Below are positions 23,081-31,117 of a stretch of DNA of 32,662 nt, in pieces. Made by a program: the position numbers and the translations under genes. How positions within the stretch are numbered: position 1 is the first letter of the stretch; each line of letters starts with the position of its first letter. The DNA is from Bacteroidales bacterium (GTDB lineage Bacteria > Bacteroidota > Bacteroidia > Bacteroidales > UBA1556), in assembly GCA_027064095.1 (NCBI GenBank), contig JAMOQI010000074.1, positions 1-32,662 on the forward strand, in the 5' to 3' direction. The notes under the pieces were generated by a model. That model saw nothing but the letters and a program-made list of their open reading frames with translations, was not told the DNA's origin and did no database searches.

Positions 23081-24133
23081 TTATTTGACAATTATAGTTG
23101 TTTGATTTCTAAGTTTATTTTGTCCTTCAACAATTATTTCATCGCCTTCATTAATTCCTTCAAGAATTTCGGTTTTATCATCGAAAAGACGACCTGTTTG
23201 CACGGGTTGTTTTACAGCTATATTGTTTTTGTTTACAAACAGATACAAGTCATTGGTTCCTGTTTGTTTTATCAGTGCAATGGTTGGTACAAGAATAGCT
23301 TTTCCCTCACCGAGGTTAAGTTGAATTTTGGCAAACATTCCCGGGCGTAATTTTAAATCGGGATTATTAATTTTCACCTCTACGGTAAATGTTTTGGTTG
23401 CATCATCAATAGTGGGATATATATTATATATTTCGCCTTCAAAAGTTTGATTAGGATAGATATCGCAGCTAATATTTGCTTTCATACCTTTTTTAATTTG
23501 AGGATAATAAGATGCTGAAATTCCGATTAAGGCTTTAAGTTTATTGATTTGCACAATGGTAACAATTGCTGCTTTACCTGCACGCGTATTGGGTGCTCCT
23601 GAAAAAGTTTCTCCATCTTCGAAATATTTACCGGAAATTACACCATTAAATGGTGCTTTTAATTCTGTATTATCCAAAAGAAACTGATAACTTACTTTTG
23701 CTGCATCATAAGCAGCTTTAACTTCATCGTATTGTTGATCGGCAATAGTATTTGTTTTTTTAAGTTCTTCTAATCGTTCAAAATTAGTTTTCAAATTTGC
23801 AATATTAATGCGTGCTGATTCTAAATTTGTACGATCCATTGTTGCTATAACCTGTCCTTTGGAAACACGGTCGCCAATTTCGACATAAATTTTTTCGATT
23901 TTACCGGGTGCTGCCGGTGCCAGATATATTTCTTCGAAAGGAATTAAACTTGCTGTATAGCTAATGGTTTTATTAATAAGTTCACTTTTTATTGCCATTG
24001 TTTTTACGGGAACGGCTTGAACTTGCTTTGTTTCCTTTGTTTGAACTTCGTTTTCTTTGTCCGAATTACAGGAAGTTGCAAATGTTATAAAACTTATTGC
24101 AACTAATAAATTAATTATTTTTATCGTTCTCAT
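23081..24133 (-). CDS. RND membrane fusion protein (periplasmic adaptor), lipoprotein
   Basis: The adaptor links the RND pump to the outer-membrane channel. The 350 residues start with a lipoprotein signal (MRTIKIINLLVAISFITFATS, then C22). The lipoyl/barrel-sandwich half is AAPGKIEKIYVEIGDRVSKGQVIATMD near 75-105. A helical hairpin spans about 105-145 (ANLKTNFERLEELKKTNTI), and the returning lipoyl half reads LKAPFNGVISGKYFEDGE. The beta-barrel and membrane-proximal domains follow, with PTIDDATKTFTVEVKINNPDLKLRPGMFAKI. Length and order are normal. It starts 11 bases after the TolC-like gene. Confidence 0.92.
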   Translation of the reverse strand: MRTIKIINLLVAISFITFATSCNSDKENEVQTKETKQVQAVPVKTMAIKSELINKTISYTASLIPFEEIYLAPAAPGKIEKIYVEIGDRVSKGQVIATMDRTNLESARINIANLKTNFERLEELKKTNTIADQQYDEVKAAYDAAKVSYQFLLDNTELKAPFNGVISGKYFEDGETFSGAPNTRAGKAAIVTIVQINKLKALIGISASYYPQIKKGMKANISCDIYPNQTFEGEIYNIYPTIDDATKTFTVEVKINNPDLKLRPGMFAKIQLNLGEGKAILVPTIALIKQTGTNDLYLFVNKNNIAVKQPVQTGRLFDDKTEILEGINEGDEIIVEGQNKLRNQTTIIVK

Positions 24134-24144
24134 TATTCTATTTT

Positions 24145-25440
24145 TTAAAGTTTATTATTTAATTTTCTTAAATCTAATTCTGCATTTAATAGTTTTAATA
24201 TTGTTCCTGTTAAATCTGTAACTGCTGTTAAATAATCATTATTAGCACTGGTAACATCAAGACTTGAAGCAACTCCTTGTTTTATCTTCAAATTCATTTG
24301 GTCAAGTACTTCTTTTGCTATATTAACATTTTCTTTTTGTGAAATATATTGTTCTAAAAGATTATTGTAGTTGTATCTTAATTGTTTTTCTTGTAGGGTC
24401 AATTGGTCTGTTAATAAATCTTTAGTGTTTTCGCTAACATCAAAATCAATTTTAGCTTGATTTAATTTAGATTTTCTTAATCCTCCTGCAAAAATTGGAA
24501 CATTTAATTGAATACCGACAACATGTTCCGGTGTCATATTAAAATTAGGTTCTTTTATTTGCTTGGTGTATGAATAAAAAGCAACCAATGAAGGTAAATA
24601 ACTTGCTTTTGCCATATTAATAGATTTTTTTGCTATTTCACCCTGCATTGAAATTAATTGATAATCAATATTGTTTTGTATATTAAATGTATCAATTGGA
24701 TTGTTAAGAATATAATTCTTTGTCGCAATATCTTCTAATGAGGTAGTTAATTTAATTTCTTGTTCAGATGGTAATCCTAATTGAAATCGTAATAGATTAT
24801 AAGCTAACTCTACTTGTCGTTCGGTTGATTTTACGGCATTACCTACTGATGTTACCATAACTGAAAGTTTTTTAGCTTCGGTTTGTTCTATCATACCTAC
24901 TTTAGCCAAGTTATTTGTATTTTCGTAGATGCTTTGAGCGTTTTTATAATTTTCTTTTAATTTTATTAAAATCTGCTCCATAGCCAATGCCATATAATAG
25001 GCTTGCATTGTTTGATATTTTACATCTAATTCGTCTTTTTGGTAACTTTGCTCAGTTATTTTTTTTGCAAGTTTAGAAAGTTGAACGCCTACAATATAAT
25101 TTCCATTAAAAATTAATTGGCTTGCACTACCTTTAAAACTACTGGTAGGATTAAATTCTATAATTATAGGAGGAGCCATTGGGTTCATTTTTAATTCTGC
25201 CTCTGCTCCTAAAAAATTATTGTAATCGAGAGAAGCACTTACTTGAGGCAACCCTTGCGAAATTGTCTCTTTTATTTTCTGGCTCGACTTGTCAATAGCA
25301 TATCTTGAATTTTTCAAGATTTTATTATGCGTAACAGCATAATTTACGGCACTATCTAACGACAGTTTCATTGGTTCTTGTGCTTGTAGCGATAAGACAC
25401 TTAAAAAAAGCACACTAATAAGAAATATTCTCATATTCAT
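24145..25440 (-). CDS. TolC-family outer membrane efflux channel
   Basis: The channel through which the tripartite pump exports substrate. The 431 residues start with a signal peptide (MNMRIFLISVLFLSVLSLQAQ). Two outer-membrane-efflux repeats follow, each with long coiled helices: LDSAVNYAVTHNKILKNSRY at the first, VGIQLNVPIFAGGLRKSKLNQAKID near 300 at the second. The ending DLTGTILKLLNAELDLRKL is typical. It is 79 bases after the MarR gene and 11 before the fusion protein. Confidence 0.92.
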   Translation of the reverse strand: MNMRIFLISVLFLSVLSLQAQEPMKLSLDSAVNYAVTHNKILKNSRYAIDKSSQKIKETISQGLPQVSASLDYNNFLGAEAELKMNPMAPPIIIEFNPTSSFKGSASQLIFNGNYIVGVQLSKLAKKITEQSYQKDELDVKYQTMQAYYMALAMEQILIKLKENYKNAQSIYENTNNLAKVGMIEQTEAKKLSVMVTSVGNAVKSTERQVELAYNLLRFQLGLPSEQEIKLTTSLEDIATKNYILNNPIDTFNIQNNIDYQLISMQGEIAKKSINMAKASYLPSLVAFYSYTKQIKEPNFNMTPEHVVGIQLNVPIFAGGLRKSKLNQAKIDFDVSENTKDLLTDQLTLQEKQLRYNYNNLLEQYISQKENVNIAKEVLDQMNLKIKQGVASSLDVTSANNDYLTAVTDLTGTILKLLNAELDLRKLNNKL

Positions 25441-25519
25441 TTTTATTTAAACAATTAATTAATATGTAATAAGTTGTAATAAGCAAACATTGATATTATC
25501 AACTATTATTTTAAAAAAA

Positions 25520-25960
25520 CTACATTTGTTCTGCTTTGGATTTTATATGATTAACAACTTTATAAAAAGTTTTCATATCTTCTTTGGTAAGGCCTTCTTT
25601 AAGTTCTGTTCTTAATTCTGCTTCAATTTTTACAAACTTTTCAATAACTCGCCTGCCTTTTTTTGTAACCATAAGATATTTTTTTCTACGGTCTTTTGGG
25701 TCAACAGCCCGTCTTACGAGTTCTTTTTCTTCAAGAACATCAATTATTCGCAGTATAGCTGACTTATCTTTACCCATTGCATCAGCCATTTCTTTTAAAA
25801 TAACATCTGATTCTCTCTTACTTAAGATGTGTAAAACAGCGTGTTGCTCAATGGACAGAGCAACCTCAGCTTGCTCAGAATCACGTTTTTTCAGTACTCT
25901 GATCATCTCATGCATCATTTGTCCAACGACCATTCCTAAAGGTAAATTATCTTGTTCCAT
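25520..25960 (-). CDS. MarR-family transcriptional regulator
   Basis: A winged-helix dimer, usually a repressor released by small phenolic or toxic ligands. The 146 residues have the usual order: helix 1 (PLGMVVGQMMHEMIRVLKKRD), the HTH around VILKEMADAMGKDKSAILRIIDVLEEKELV, the wing RRAVDPKDRRKKYLMVTKKG with the conserved DxRxK pattern, and a C-terminal dimer helix. It is the first gene of the efflux operon. The inverted repeat at 25998-26018, between its promoter boxes, is the expected site of autoregulation. Confidence 0.92.
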   Translation of the reverse strand: MEQDNLPLGMVVGQMMHEMIRVLKKRDSEQAEVALSIEQHAVLHILSKRESDVILKEMADAMGKDKSAILRIIDVLEEKELVRRAVDPKDRRKKYLMVTKKGRRVIEKFVKIEAELRTELKEGLTKEDMKTFYKVVNHIKSKAEQM

Positions 25961-25982
25961 AGTCTAAAAATTTATTCAGGGG

Positions 25983-26015
25983 CAAATGTAATATATTTTA
26001 GTTGATACATGCAAC
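25983..26015 (-). promoter_or_regulatory. Promoter of the MarR-efflux operon
   Basis: On the reverse strand, TACATTTG (25990-25983) is a -7 box, with TTG 21 bases upstream at the left arm of the operator. The leader to the MarR ATG is about 15 bases. Confidence 0.65.
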
Positions 26016-26018
26016 TAA
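25998..26018. promoter_or_regulatory. Likely MarR operator
   Basis: TTAGTTG (25998-26004) and CAACTAA (26012-26018) are perfect 7-base inverted arms around 7 bases. A bound dimer would cover the -33 box and the spacer and so block RNA polymerase. Confidence 0.72.
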
Positions 26019-26136
26019 TTTCTTTTAAAATTAATTTTTTAACAATTATTTAGTTTTAATTAATGCAGGGACTTTTAATAATTACTTTAATGATATCTTG
26101 GTGGTTCTACCTTCAATTAATTAATCGCTTTAAAAG

Positions 26137-26730
26137 TTAAAAATACAAATTTAAACCAAAAGAAGAACTCAATATTTGATTACACTTAACTTCATTTGAT
26201 AAAATTGCATACCATAAATATGTATCAACAGTTCCTAACTCAAAATATATATCAGCTGCTTTTATTAATGAATTATTACGAAATTTCCCATGTGCTTTAA
26301 TTCCTGCAAATACCGTAAAATGAATCGCATTGGATCGATAATATTCTTTAGGATATTTATTATTTAGTTTAAGAAATGAATTATTACCTGTTTCGTAGCT
26401 TGCTGTAAAACCGGTTATTGGGGATAATGTAATTTTTTTAATTTTTTTATTCCAAATAGGAAATGTATTTTTAACTGTTATCGTATTTATTTTCTCAGCT
26501 TTTGATATTGATGCAGGCACATAGCCATATAATAATTCCGAATATACATGATTGTTAAGTAGCTGATACCCAATACCCGCTGAAAGAAACCCTATATTTC
26601 CTGCAAATTGTATTTTGGCATAATCAGGTCTATACCAGGGTTTATTTTTTACTAAAGTAGAATCTTGTGCAAAAGTACTTGAAAATATTAACAGAGCAAC
26701 ACCTAAATTTATTAAACTTTTATTATTCAT
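26137..26730 (-). CDS. Small outer-membrane-like protein, last gene of the sphingolipid operon
   Basis: The 197 residues start with a signal peptide (MNNKSLINLGVALLIFSSTFA, then QDSTLVKNKPWY). Alternating polar and hydrophobic strands follow (IQFAGNIGFLSAGIGYQL, VYSELLYGYVP, ITLSPITGFTASYET), and the chain ends in aromatic LNLYF. This pattern and the terminal phenylalanine indicate a small outer-membrane beta-barrel. I do not recognise a family. Its ATG overlaps the metallophosphoesterase stop by 8 bases, so it is translated from the same operon. A role in placing or modifying sphingolipids at the outer membrane is only an inference from context. Confidence 0.68.
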   Translation of the reverse strand: MNNKSLINLGVALLIFSSTFAQDSTLVKNKPWYRPDYAKIQFAGNIGFLSAGIGYQLLNNHVYSELLYGYVPASISKAEKINTITVKNTFPIWNKKIKKITLSPITGFTASYETGNNSFLKLNNKYPKEYYRSNAIHFTVFAGIKAHGKFRNNSLIKAADIYFELGTVDTYLWYAILSNEVKCNQILSSSFGLNLYF

Positions 26731-27538
26731 TATATTTTAGCTCTATTAATTTGATGTCAAAAGTTTTATTATGCACATTTATAATACAGTATGTTGGCTT
26801 TTTAAGCCAAGGTACTGTTAAATAACTTACATTATCTTTATATATCTTTCCGAAAAAATAACTATGAATATGCCCGTGTATTGATAATGATACATTATTG
26901 TTTTGCATTAAAGATTTATATGTTTGTTCCATATTACTGTCAAATTGGTCAGAGAATGGAGGAATATGAGCAATTACAAATATTTGCTTATTGGATGGAT
27001 TGTCTGATAATTGATTTGATAACCAATTAAAATCAGGATTCTTGTTACTTTCCCAAACTACATCATCAAAAATCACAAATTTGTTTTGCTTAAATTCAAA
27101 TGAATAATTATAAGCACCAAACATTTGTTTATATACTTTTTCTCCATTTGATCTATAATCGTGATTTCCTATAACTGTAAGGTAAGGCTTATGAAGATTT
27201 TTAATAATATTATAAAAAATCTCATATTCTTTTAATAAAGCTTTGTCTGCAATATCTCCACCAAAGATTACAAATAATATATCAGGCTTCTTATTAATAT
27301 CATCAATTACTTTTCGCAGATTACTGTAATGATAATGATTATCGGTAACAAAGGCAAATGAAAAAGTATCAGAATCGATTTGAATATTCTTAATTAATTG
27401 TAGGTTCTTATTAGTAGTATTTTTGCTCTCCTCCTTAACATTTGCCTCGTAAGGACTAAATTCAAACACTTTTTCGCAACTAACAAATAATACAGAAAAC
27501 AATAATATTGTTATTACATATATATTTTTTATTACCAT
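26723..27538 (-). CDS. Metallophosphoesterase lipoprotein
   Basis: A calcineurin-like phosphoesterase. The start at 27538 gives 271 residues and avoids overlapping the PAP2 gene; an ATG at 27556 is also in frame. The N-terminus is a lipoprotein signal ending FVSC21, so the enzyme is membrane-anchored outside the cytoplasm. Metal ligands in order are D66 and H68 in TDNHYH, D95 in GGDIAD, N125-H126 in GNHD, H in VIAHIPPFSD, and GHIH near 230. The full five-motif set predicts activity. Its place just after the AUR1-like gene suggests a phosphorylated lipid or head-group substrate, but nothing in the sequence fixes it. Confidence 0.83.
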   Translation of the reverse strand: MVIKNIYVITILLFSVLFVSCEKVFEFSPYEANVKEESKNTTNKNLQLIKNIQIDSDTFSFAFVTDNHYHYSNLRKVIDDINKKPDILFVIFGGDIADKALLKEYEIFYNIIKNLHKPYLTVIGNHDYRSNGEKVYKQMFGAYNYSFEFKQNKFVIFDDVVWESNKNPDFNWLSNQLSDNPSNKQIFVIAHIPPFSDQFDSNMEQTYKSLMQNNNVSLSIHGHIHSYFFGKIYKDNVSYLTVPWLKKPTYCIINVHNKTFDIKLIELKYNE

Positions 27539-27539
27539 A

Positions 27540-28457
27540 TCAAATATTATTAGCAAACTTTTTTATTAATTTATTGATGTATGTTATGGTTATTATTTTT
27601 TCGAATGAAAACAGTACTATTAAGGCCATTACTACGCCTACTAATACATCAATAATATAATGATGACCTGAATATACCGCAGAAAACCAGATACCAAGTG
27701 TAAATATTGCAAATATTATGTTTGCCCAAGTTAAACGTTTTTTTACACCGTAAAACAATACTATCAAAGGGTATGTTGCATGCAACGATGGCATGGCAGC
27801 CAAAACATTGGCATTTTTATTATAGATTCCTTCAAAAAGTGGGTAACCTATTAATTCATCGAATCGTGCCAAGCCTGCACGATTACCCGGAACACCTATA
27901 TGCAAGTCAAATCCATAAAGTTTTACATACCATGGCGGAGCAGCCGGATAAATATAATATATGGTAAAACCCACCAAGTTTACAAGTAAAAATGCAATAG
28001 AAAATCGTGTAAATAAATATTTATCTTTAATAAAGAGATAAATACCAAATGCAAGGGGGATAGGCATCCAATTTATATAAAAAAAACCTGACATAAAATC
28101 AAGAAATTTATTATTCCGGATATCGAAAAATTCGTTTGGAGTAATTATATCTTCTACTACTTTTATTCCAAATAGAGCTTTTTCTAGTTTATAAGGTTCT
28201 TTAATATGAGCTGTTGAAACTTCATAATTTGGAAGTATTCGCATTGAGTCATAAACAATCCAGAAAATAATAAATATAGAAAATCCAAGTATAAACTTTC
28301 GTGATTTTTCAGCGGTATAAAAGGATACTAACCAAATAGATACTAATATAAAATGATCTGGTTTCATATTACCTACAATACTCATCCATATTAGATAAAT
28401 ACTTATAATTAAAGTATTTACCAGAATATTTTTCTTTGTAAAACGAGTAAATTCCAT
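27540..28457 (-). CDS. PAP2-family membrane enzyme, AUR1-like (candidate sphingolipid head-group synthase)
   Basis: The 305-residue membrane protein has about seven hydrophobic segments. The PAP2 catalytic motifs are AMPSLHATYP (H226) and YSGHHYIIDV (H266, D270). YPAAPPWY at 170-177 matches the region that marks AUR1/inositol-phosphorylceramide synthases. Those enzymes move a phospho-head group from a phospholipid to ceramide. Because ceramide-making genes lie upstream in the same operon, a head-group transferase is more likely than a plain phosphatase. The head group may be inositol, but ethanolamine or glycerol is possible. The gene overlaps the DUF4833 stop by one base (TAATG), indicating coupled translation. 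Confidence 0.83.
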   Translation of the reverse strand: MEFTRFTKKNILVNTLIISIYLIWMSIVGNMKPDHFILVSIWLVSFYTAEKSRKFILGFSIFIIFWIVYDSMRILPNYEVSTAHIKEPYKLEKALFGIKVVEDIITPNEFFDIRNNKFLDFMSGFFYINWMPIPLAFGIYLFIKDKYLFTRFSIAFLLVNLVGFTIYYIYPAAPPWYVKLYGFDLHIGVPGNRAGLARFDELIGYPLFEGIYNKNANVLAAMPSLHATYPLIVLFYGVKKRLTWANIIFAIFTLGIWFSAVYSGHHYIIDVLVGVVMALIVLFSFEKIITITYINKLIKKFANNI

Positions 28458-28996
28458 TAATCAACAATTAATTTTTCGTGTGTTTTTTCTTTTGTTTTTA
28501 TGTTTTTTCCAAAAAGTTCGATATACTTTACTGTTGGCCACATTCCTGAATTATCGGCATATATATATATATGGTCTAATACAGAAAGTTCTTTATTTAT
28601 TTCTGTTATCATAACTGATTTAAAAGGGGCTAATTGTTTTAGCCAAAATTTATGTTTTTTGTCTGCAACTAATTTTATAGAATATATATTTTTATGTTCA
28701 ACTTTTTCCCATTCAACTCCATAGGCATACCATTTTTCTACGGTTCGCAGTTCCATTTTTTGTCCTTGTTCATCATATCTTCTCCAGTAAACAATGATTG
28801 GTTCATCTTTATCTAAGTTTCCCTGTTTGTCGTATTTTGCATCATAAATTATTGTATTATAATTATGATTACGCTGAATATAAAAAAGTAGTGTATTTGT
28901 TTTAGGTGGTATTGGGTATTTCTCATTGTGCGAAAACACTATCATTGGAAATACTATTGCAATAAATAATATGTTTAATTTTAATAGTTTTGACAT
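28457..28996 (-). CDS. DUF4833 protein, exported
   Basis: The 179 residues start with a signal peptide (about 1-22, ending IVFS). A compact domain follows with TNTLLFYIQRNHNYNTIIYDA, EPIIVYWRRYDEQG, LRTVEKWYAYGVEW and DHIYIYADNSG, which matches my memory of DUF4833. There are no cysteines and no evident catalytic triad; it looks like a beta-rich ligand-binding protein. It sits 2 bases after the epimerase and overlaps the PAP2 gene by one base. DUF4833 proteins near PAP2 enzymes fit a lipid-related periplasmic role, but none can be assigned. Confidence 0.75.
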   Translation of the reverse strand: MSKLLKLNILFIAIVFPMIVFSHNEKYPIPPKTNTLLFYIQRNHNYNTIIYDAKYDKQGNLDKDEPIIVYWRRYDEQGQKMELRTVEKWYAYGVEWEKVEHKNIYSIKLVADKKHKFWLKQLAPFKSVMITEINKELSVLDHIYIYADNSGMWPTVKYIELFGKNIKTKEKTHEKLIVD

Positions 28997-28998
28997 TT

Positions 28999-29991
28999 TT
29001 ATAATAGTTTTTCTTTTTTATACCATTGTAAAGTTTCGTCTAAACCTTTAGATAAATTATATTCAGGTTTAAAATTGAAATCTTTTACTAAATCTGAACT
29101 ATCGCAAAGCCAATTTTTTTGACTTATCTCCTTAAATTTTTCAGTATTCAGAGTAGGTATTTTATTTGATAATAAACATGAAATTTTCTCATTGAGAAAA
29201 GCTAATATTCTAACTAAAGATCCGGGAAAAACTAAACTAATTGTTTTTTTATTTAGTTTCTTTTTTATTAACCAATTAAACTCTTGTGCAGTATACTCTT
29301 TTAAATCAGATATAAAATATGCCTTGTTTGTTATTTTAGAATTTAGAGCACCTATAATTAGTTGTGATAAATCTTTAACATATATAAAAGAAATAAGCTG
29401 TTTTTTGGTATTTATATAGGTTTCTATACCTTGCTTAGTACTTTTATACATTACATAATAATCTTTCTCTTTTGGTCCATAAACACCTGTTGGACGAAAT
29501 ATCAAATAAGGAAAATCTTTTAAAGATTTAATGTATTGCTCTGTTTTTAATTTGCTTTTCCCATAGTAAGAAACAGGTTTTGGTGTATCTGTTAGTTTAA
29601 TGGGTTCTGCACTCTTTTGTCCGGGTCCGAATGCAGCGAGACTACTTACGAAAATAAATTTTTCGGGAACCATTGATGTTTCAAGTAGTGCCTCAATAAG
29701 ATTTTTGGTATATTGATAATTTACAATATCAAATAGTTTCTTATTACAAGTTTTGGTAACTCCTGCACAATGTATAATAAAGTCAAATTTTCCAATTTCT
29801 ACTAGTTGATTTTTAAGCGATTCTTTGTTTGAAAAGTCAATGTATATAAACTTTATTTCAGGGTCAGTCAAATACTTTAAATCGCTAGACTCACGAATAC
29901 CGGCATAAACATCATAACCTTCATGTATAGCTTCTTCTACTAAAAAGCTACCTATAAAACCACTAGCGCCTGTAATAAGTACTTTTTTCAT
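28999..29991 (-). CDS. NAD-dependent epimerase/SDR-type reductase (candidate ceramide reductase)
   Basis: An extended short-chain dehydrogenase of 330 residues. The Rossmann motif is G8-xx-G11-xx-G14 in LITGASGFIGSF, then HCAGVTK, the catalytic serine region FVSSLAAFGPG, and Y143-xxx-K147 in SYYGKSK. FRPTGVYGPKEKDYY follows as in NAD-epimerases. In the bacterial ceramide route described in Caulobacter, a protein of this type (CerR) reduces the 3-keto group after acylation. Its place next to serine palmitoyltransferase and a GNAT-type acyltransferase makes that role the best guess. A sugar epimerase role is the alternative. It starts 1 base after the acyltransferase stop. Confidence 0.8.
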   Translation of the reverse strand: MKKVLITGASGFIGSFLVEEAIHEGYDVYAGIRESSDLKYLTDPEIKFIYIDFSNKESLKNQLVEIGKFDFIIHCAGVTKTCNKKLFDIVNYQYTKNLIEALLETSMVPEKFIFVSSLAAFGPGQKSAEPIKLTDTPKPVSYYGKSKLKTEQYIKSLKDFPYLIFRPTGVYGPKEKDYYVMYKSTKQGIETYINTKKQLISFIYVKDLSQLIIGALNSKITNKAYFISDLKEYTAQEFNWLIKKKLNKKTISLVFPGSLVRILAFLNEKISCLLSNKIPTLNTEKFKEISQKNWLCDSSDLVKDFNFKPEYNLSKGLDETLQWYKKEKLL

Positions 29992-29992
29992 T

Positions 29993-31117
29993 TTATAAAT
30001 GTTTAATGTAAATTCTTCGTCTTAGATGTTGACGGGTTTCGTACGGGTTAAACATTTGAATAGAAGGTTTGTTATCTTCTAAAATATGACTGGTAATAGC
30101 TGTTTTAACACCTTCGTTAATACAGGCTTGTGTCATGTTTGCATAAAAAATTGCAGGCACTCCTTTATTGAAATATTTTGGTTTTACAGCATGAAGCAAC
30201 AAATCAATAGTATCGTTTTTTTTCATTGCTTTTAAAATAGGTATAAAACCAAAAGGGAAAAGGTTACCATTGGCTTTCATCAATGCTTTTGATAATGATA
30301 AAAAGCTTAAGCCAAAACCAACTAATTTATTATCTTCATCAACGACTAAACCAATATAATTAGTGTTTACCATTGAAAAATATTGTTTGGTATAATAAGC
30401 GATTTGCTTTTCTGTTAAAGGGACAAAACCATATAAGTTTATATATGATTCGTTAATAATCTCGAATAAACTTTTAGCATAGGGCAATATATCTTTTGAT
30501 TTTTTTAGTTTTAATAATCTTAAATTATATTTTTTTTGAACAAGTTCAGATATCCTTTGTATTTTTTCCGGTACTTTTTCCGGTATTTTCACCTCAAATT
30601 GCACCCAGTCGGTATCTTTTTTATAACCGTGCTTTTCCATATGTTCGGGATAATAAGGGTAGTTGTAAATAACAGCTTGTGTGCCAATTTCATCAAACCC
30701 TTCTACCAACATGCCTTCCAAGTCAAGATCTGAAAAGCCTAAAGGTCCGTGAACTGCTTCCATATTAAGTGATTTCGCCCAATCTTCTACCGTTTTAATT
30801 AAGGCAGTTGAAACATCATAATCATCAATAAAATCTATCCATCCAAACCTTACATATTTTTCTTTCCATATTTCGTTAGATTTATGACTGATAATTCCTG
30901 CAATTCGACCTACAATATCTCCATTTTTATACGCTAACCAATATTTTGCTTCACAAAAATCAAAAGCCGGATTTTTTTTCGGCGATAGTGTTGATTTTTC
31001 AAATGTATGAAGTTGTGGTACTCTGTATTTATTTCCTTTATACAGTTTGTTTGGAAAAGCAATAAACTTATTTAGATCTGATTTAGATTTAACATCTTTT
31101 ATTTCTATTTTACTCAT
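29993..31117 (-). CDS. GNAT-fold N-acyltransferase (candidate bacterial ceramide synthase)
   Basis: The 374 residues look like two GNAT-type halves. Around 55-110, FCEAKYWLAYKNGDIVGRIAGI and KYVRFGWIDF form typical GNAT strands. Later come ESYINLYGFVPLT and the second strand set YIGLVVDEDNKLVGFGLS. A signal peptide is absent and the end is basic (ETRQHLRRRIYIK). Bacterial ceramide synthase (CerS of Caulobacter) is an acyltransferase of this fold that acylates the serine palmitoyltransferase product. The gene overlaps the SPT gene by 8 bases, so cotranslation is likely. Assignment to ceramide synthesis rests on fold and context. A different amine substrate is possible. Confidence 0.72.
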   Translation of the reverse strand: MSKIEIKDVKSKSDLNKFIAFPNKLYKGNKYRVPQLHTFEKSTLSPKKNPAFDFCEAKYWLAYKNGDIVGRIAGIISHKSNEIWKEKYVRFGWIDFIDDYDVSTALIKTVEDWAKSLNMEAVHGPLGFSDLDLEGMLVEGFDEIGTQAVIYNYPYYPEHMEKHGYKKDTDWVQFEVKIPEKVPEKIQRISELVQKKYNLRLLKLKKSKDILPYAKSLFEIINESYINLYGFVPLTEKQIAYYTKQYFSMVNTNYIGLVVDEDNKLVGFGLSFLSLSKALMKANGNLFPFGFIPILKAMKKNDTIDLLLHAVKPKYFNKGVPAIFYANMTQACINEGVKTAITSHILEDNKPSIQMFNPYETRQHLRRRIYIKHL

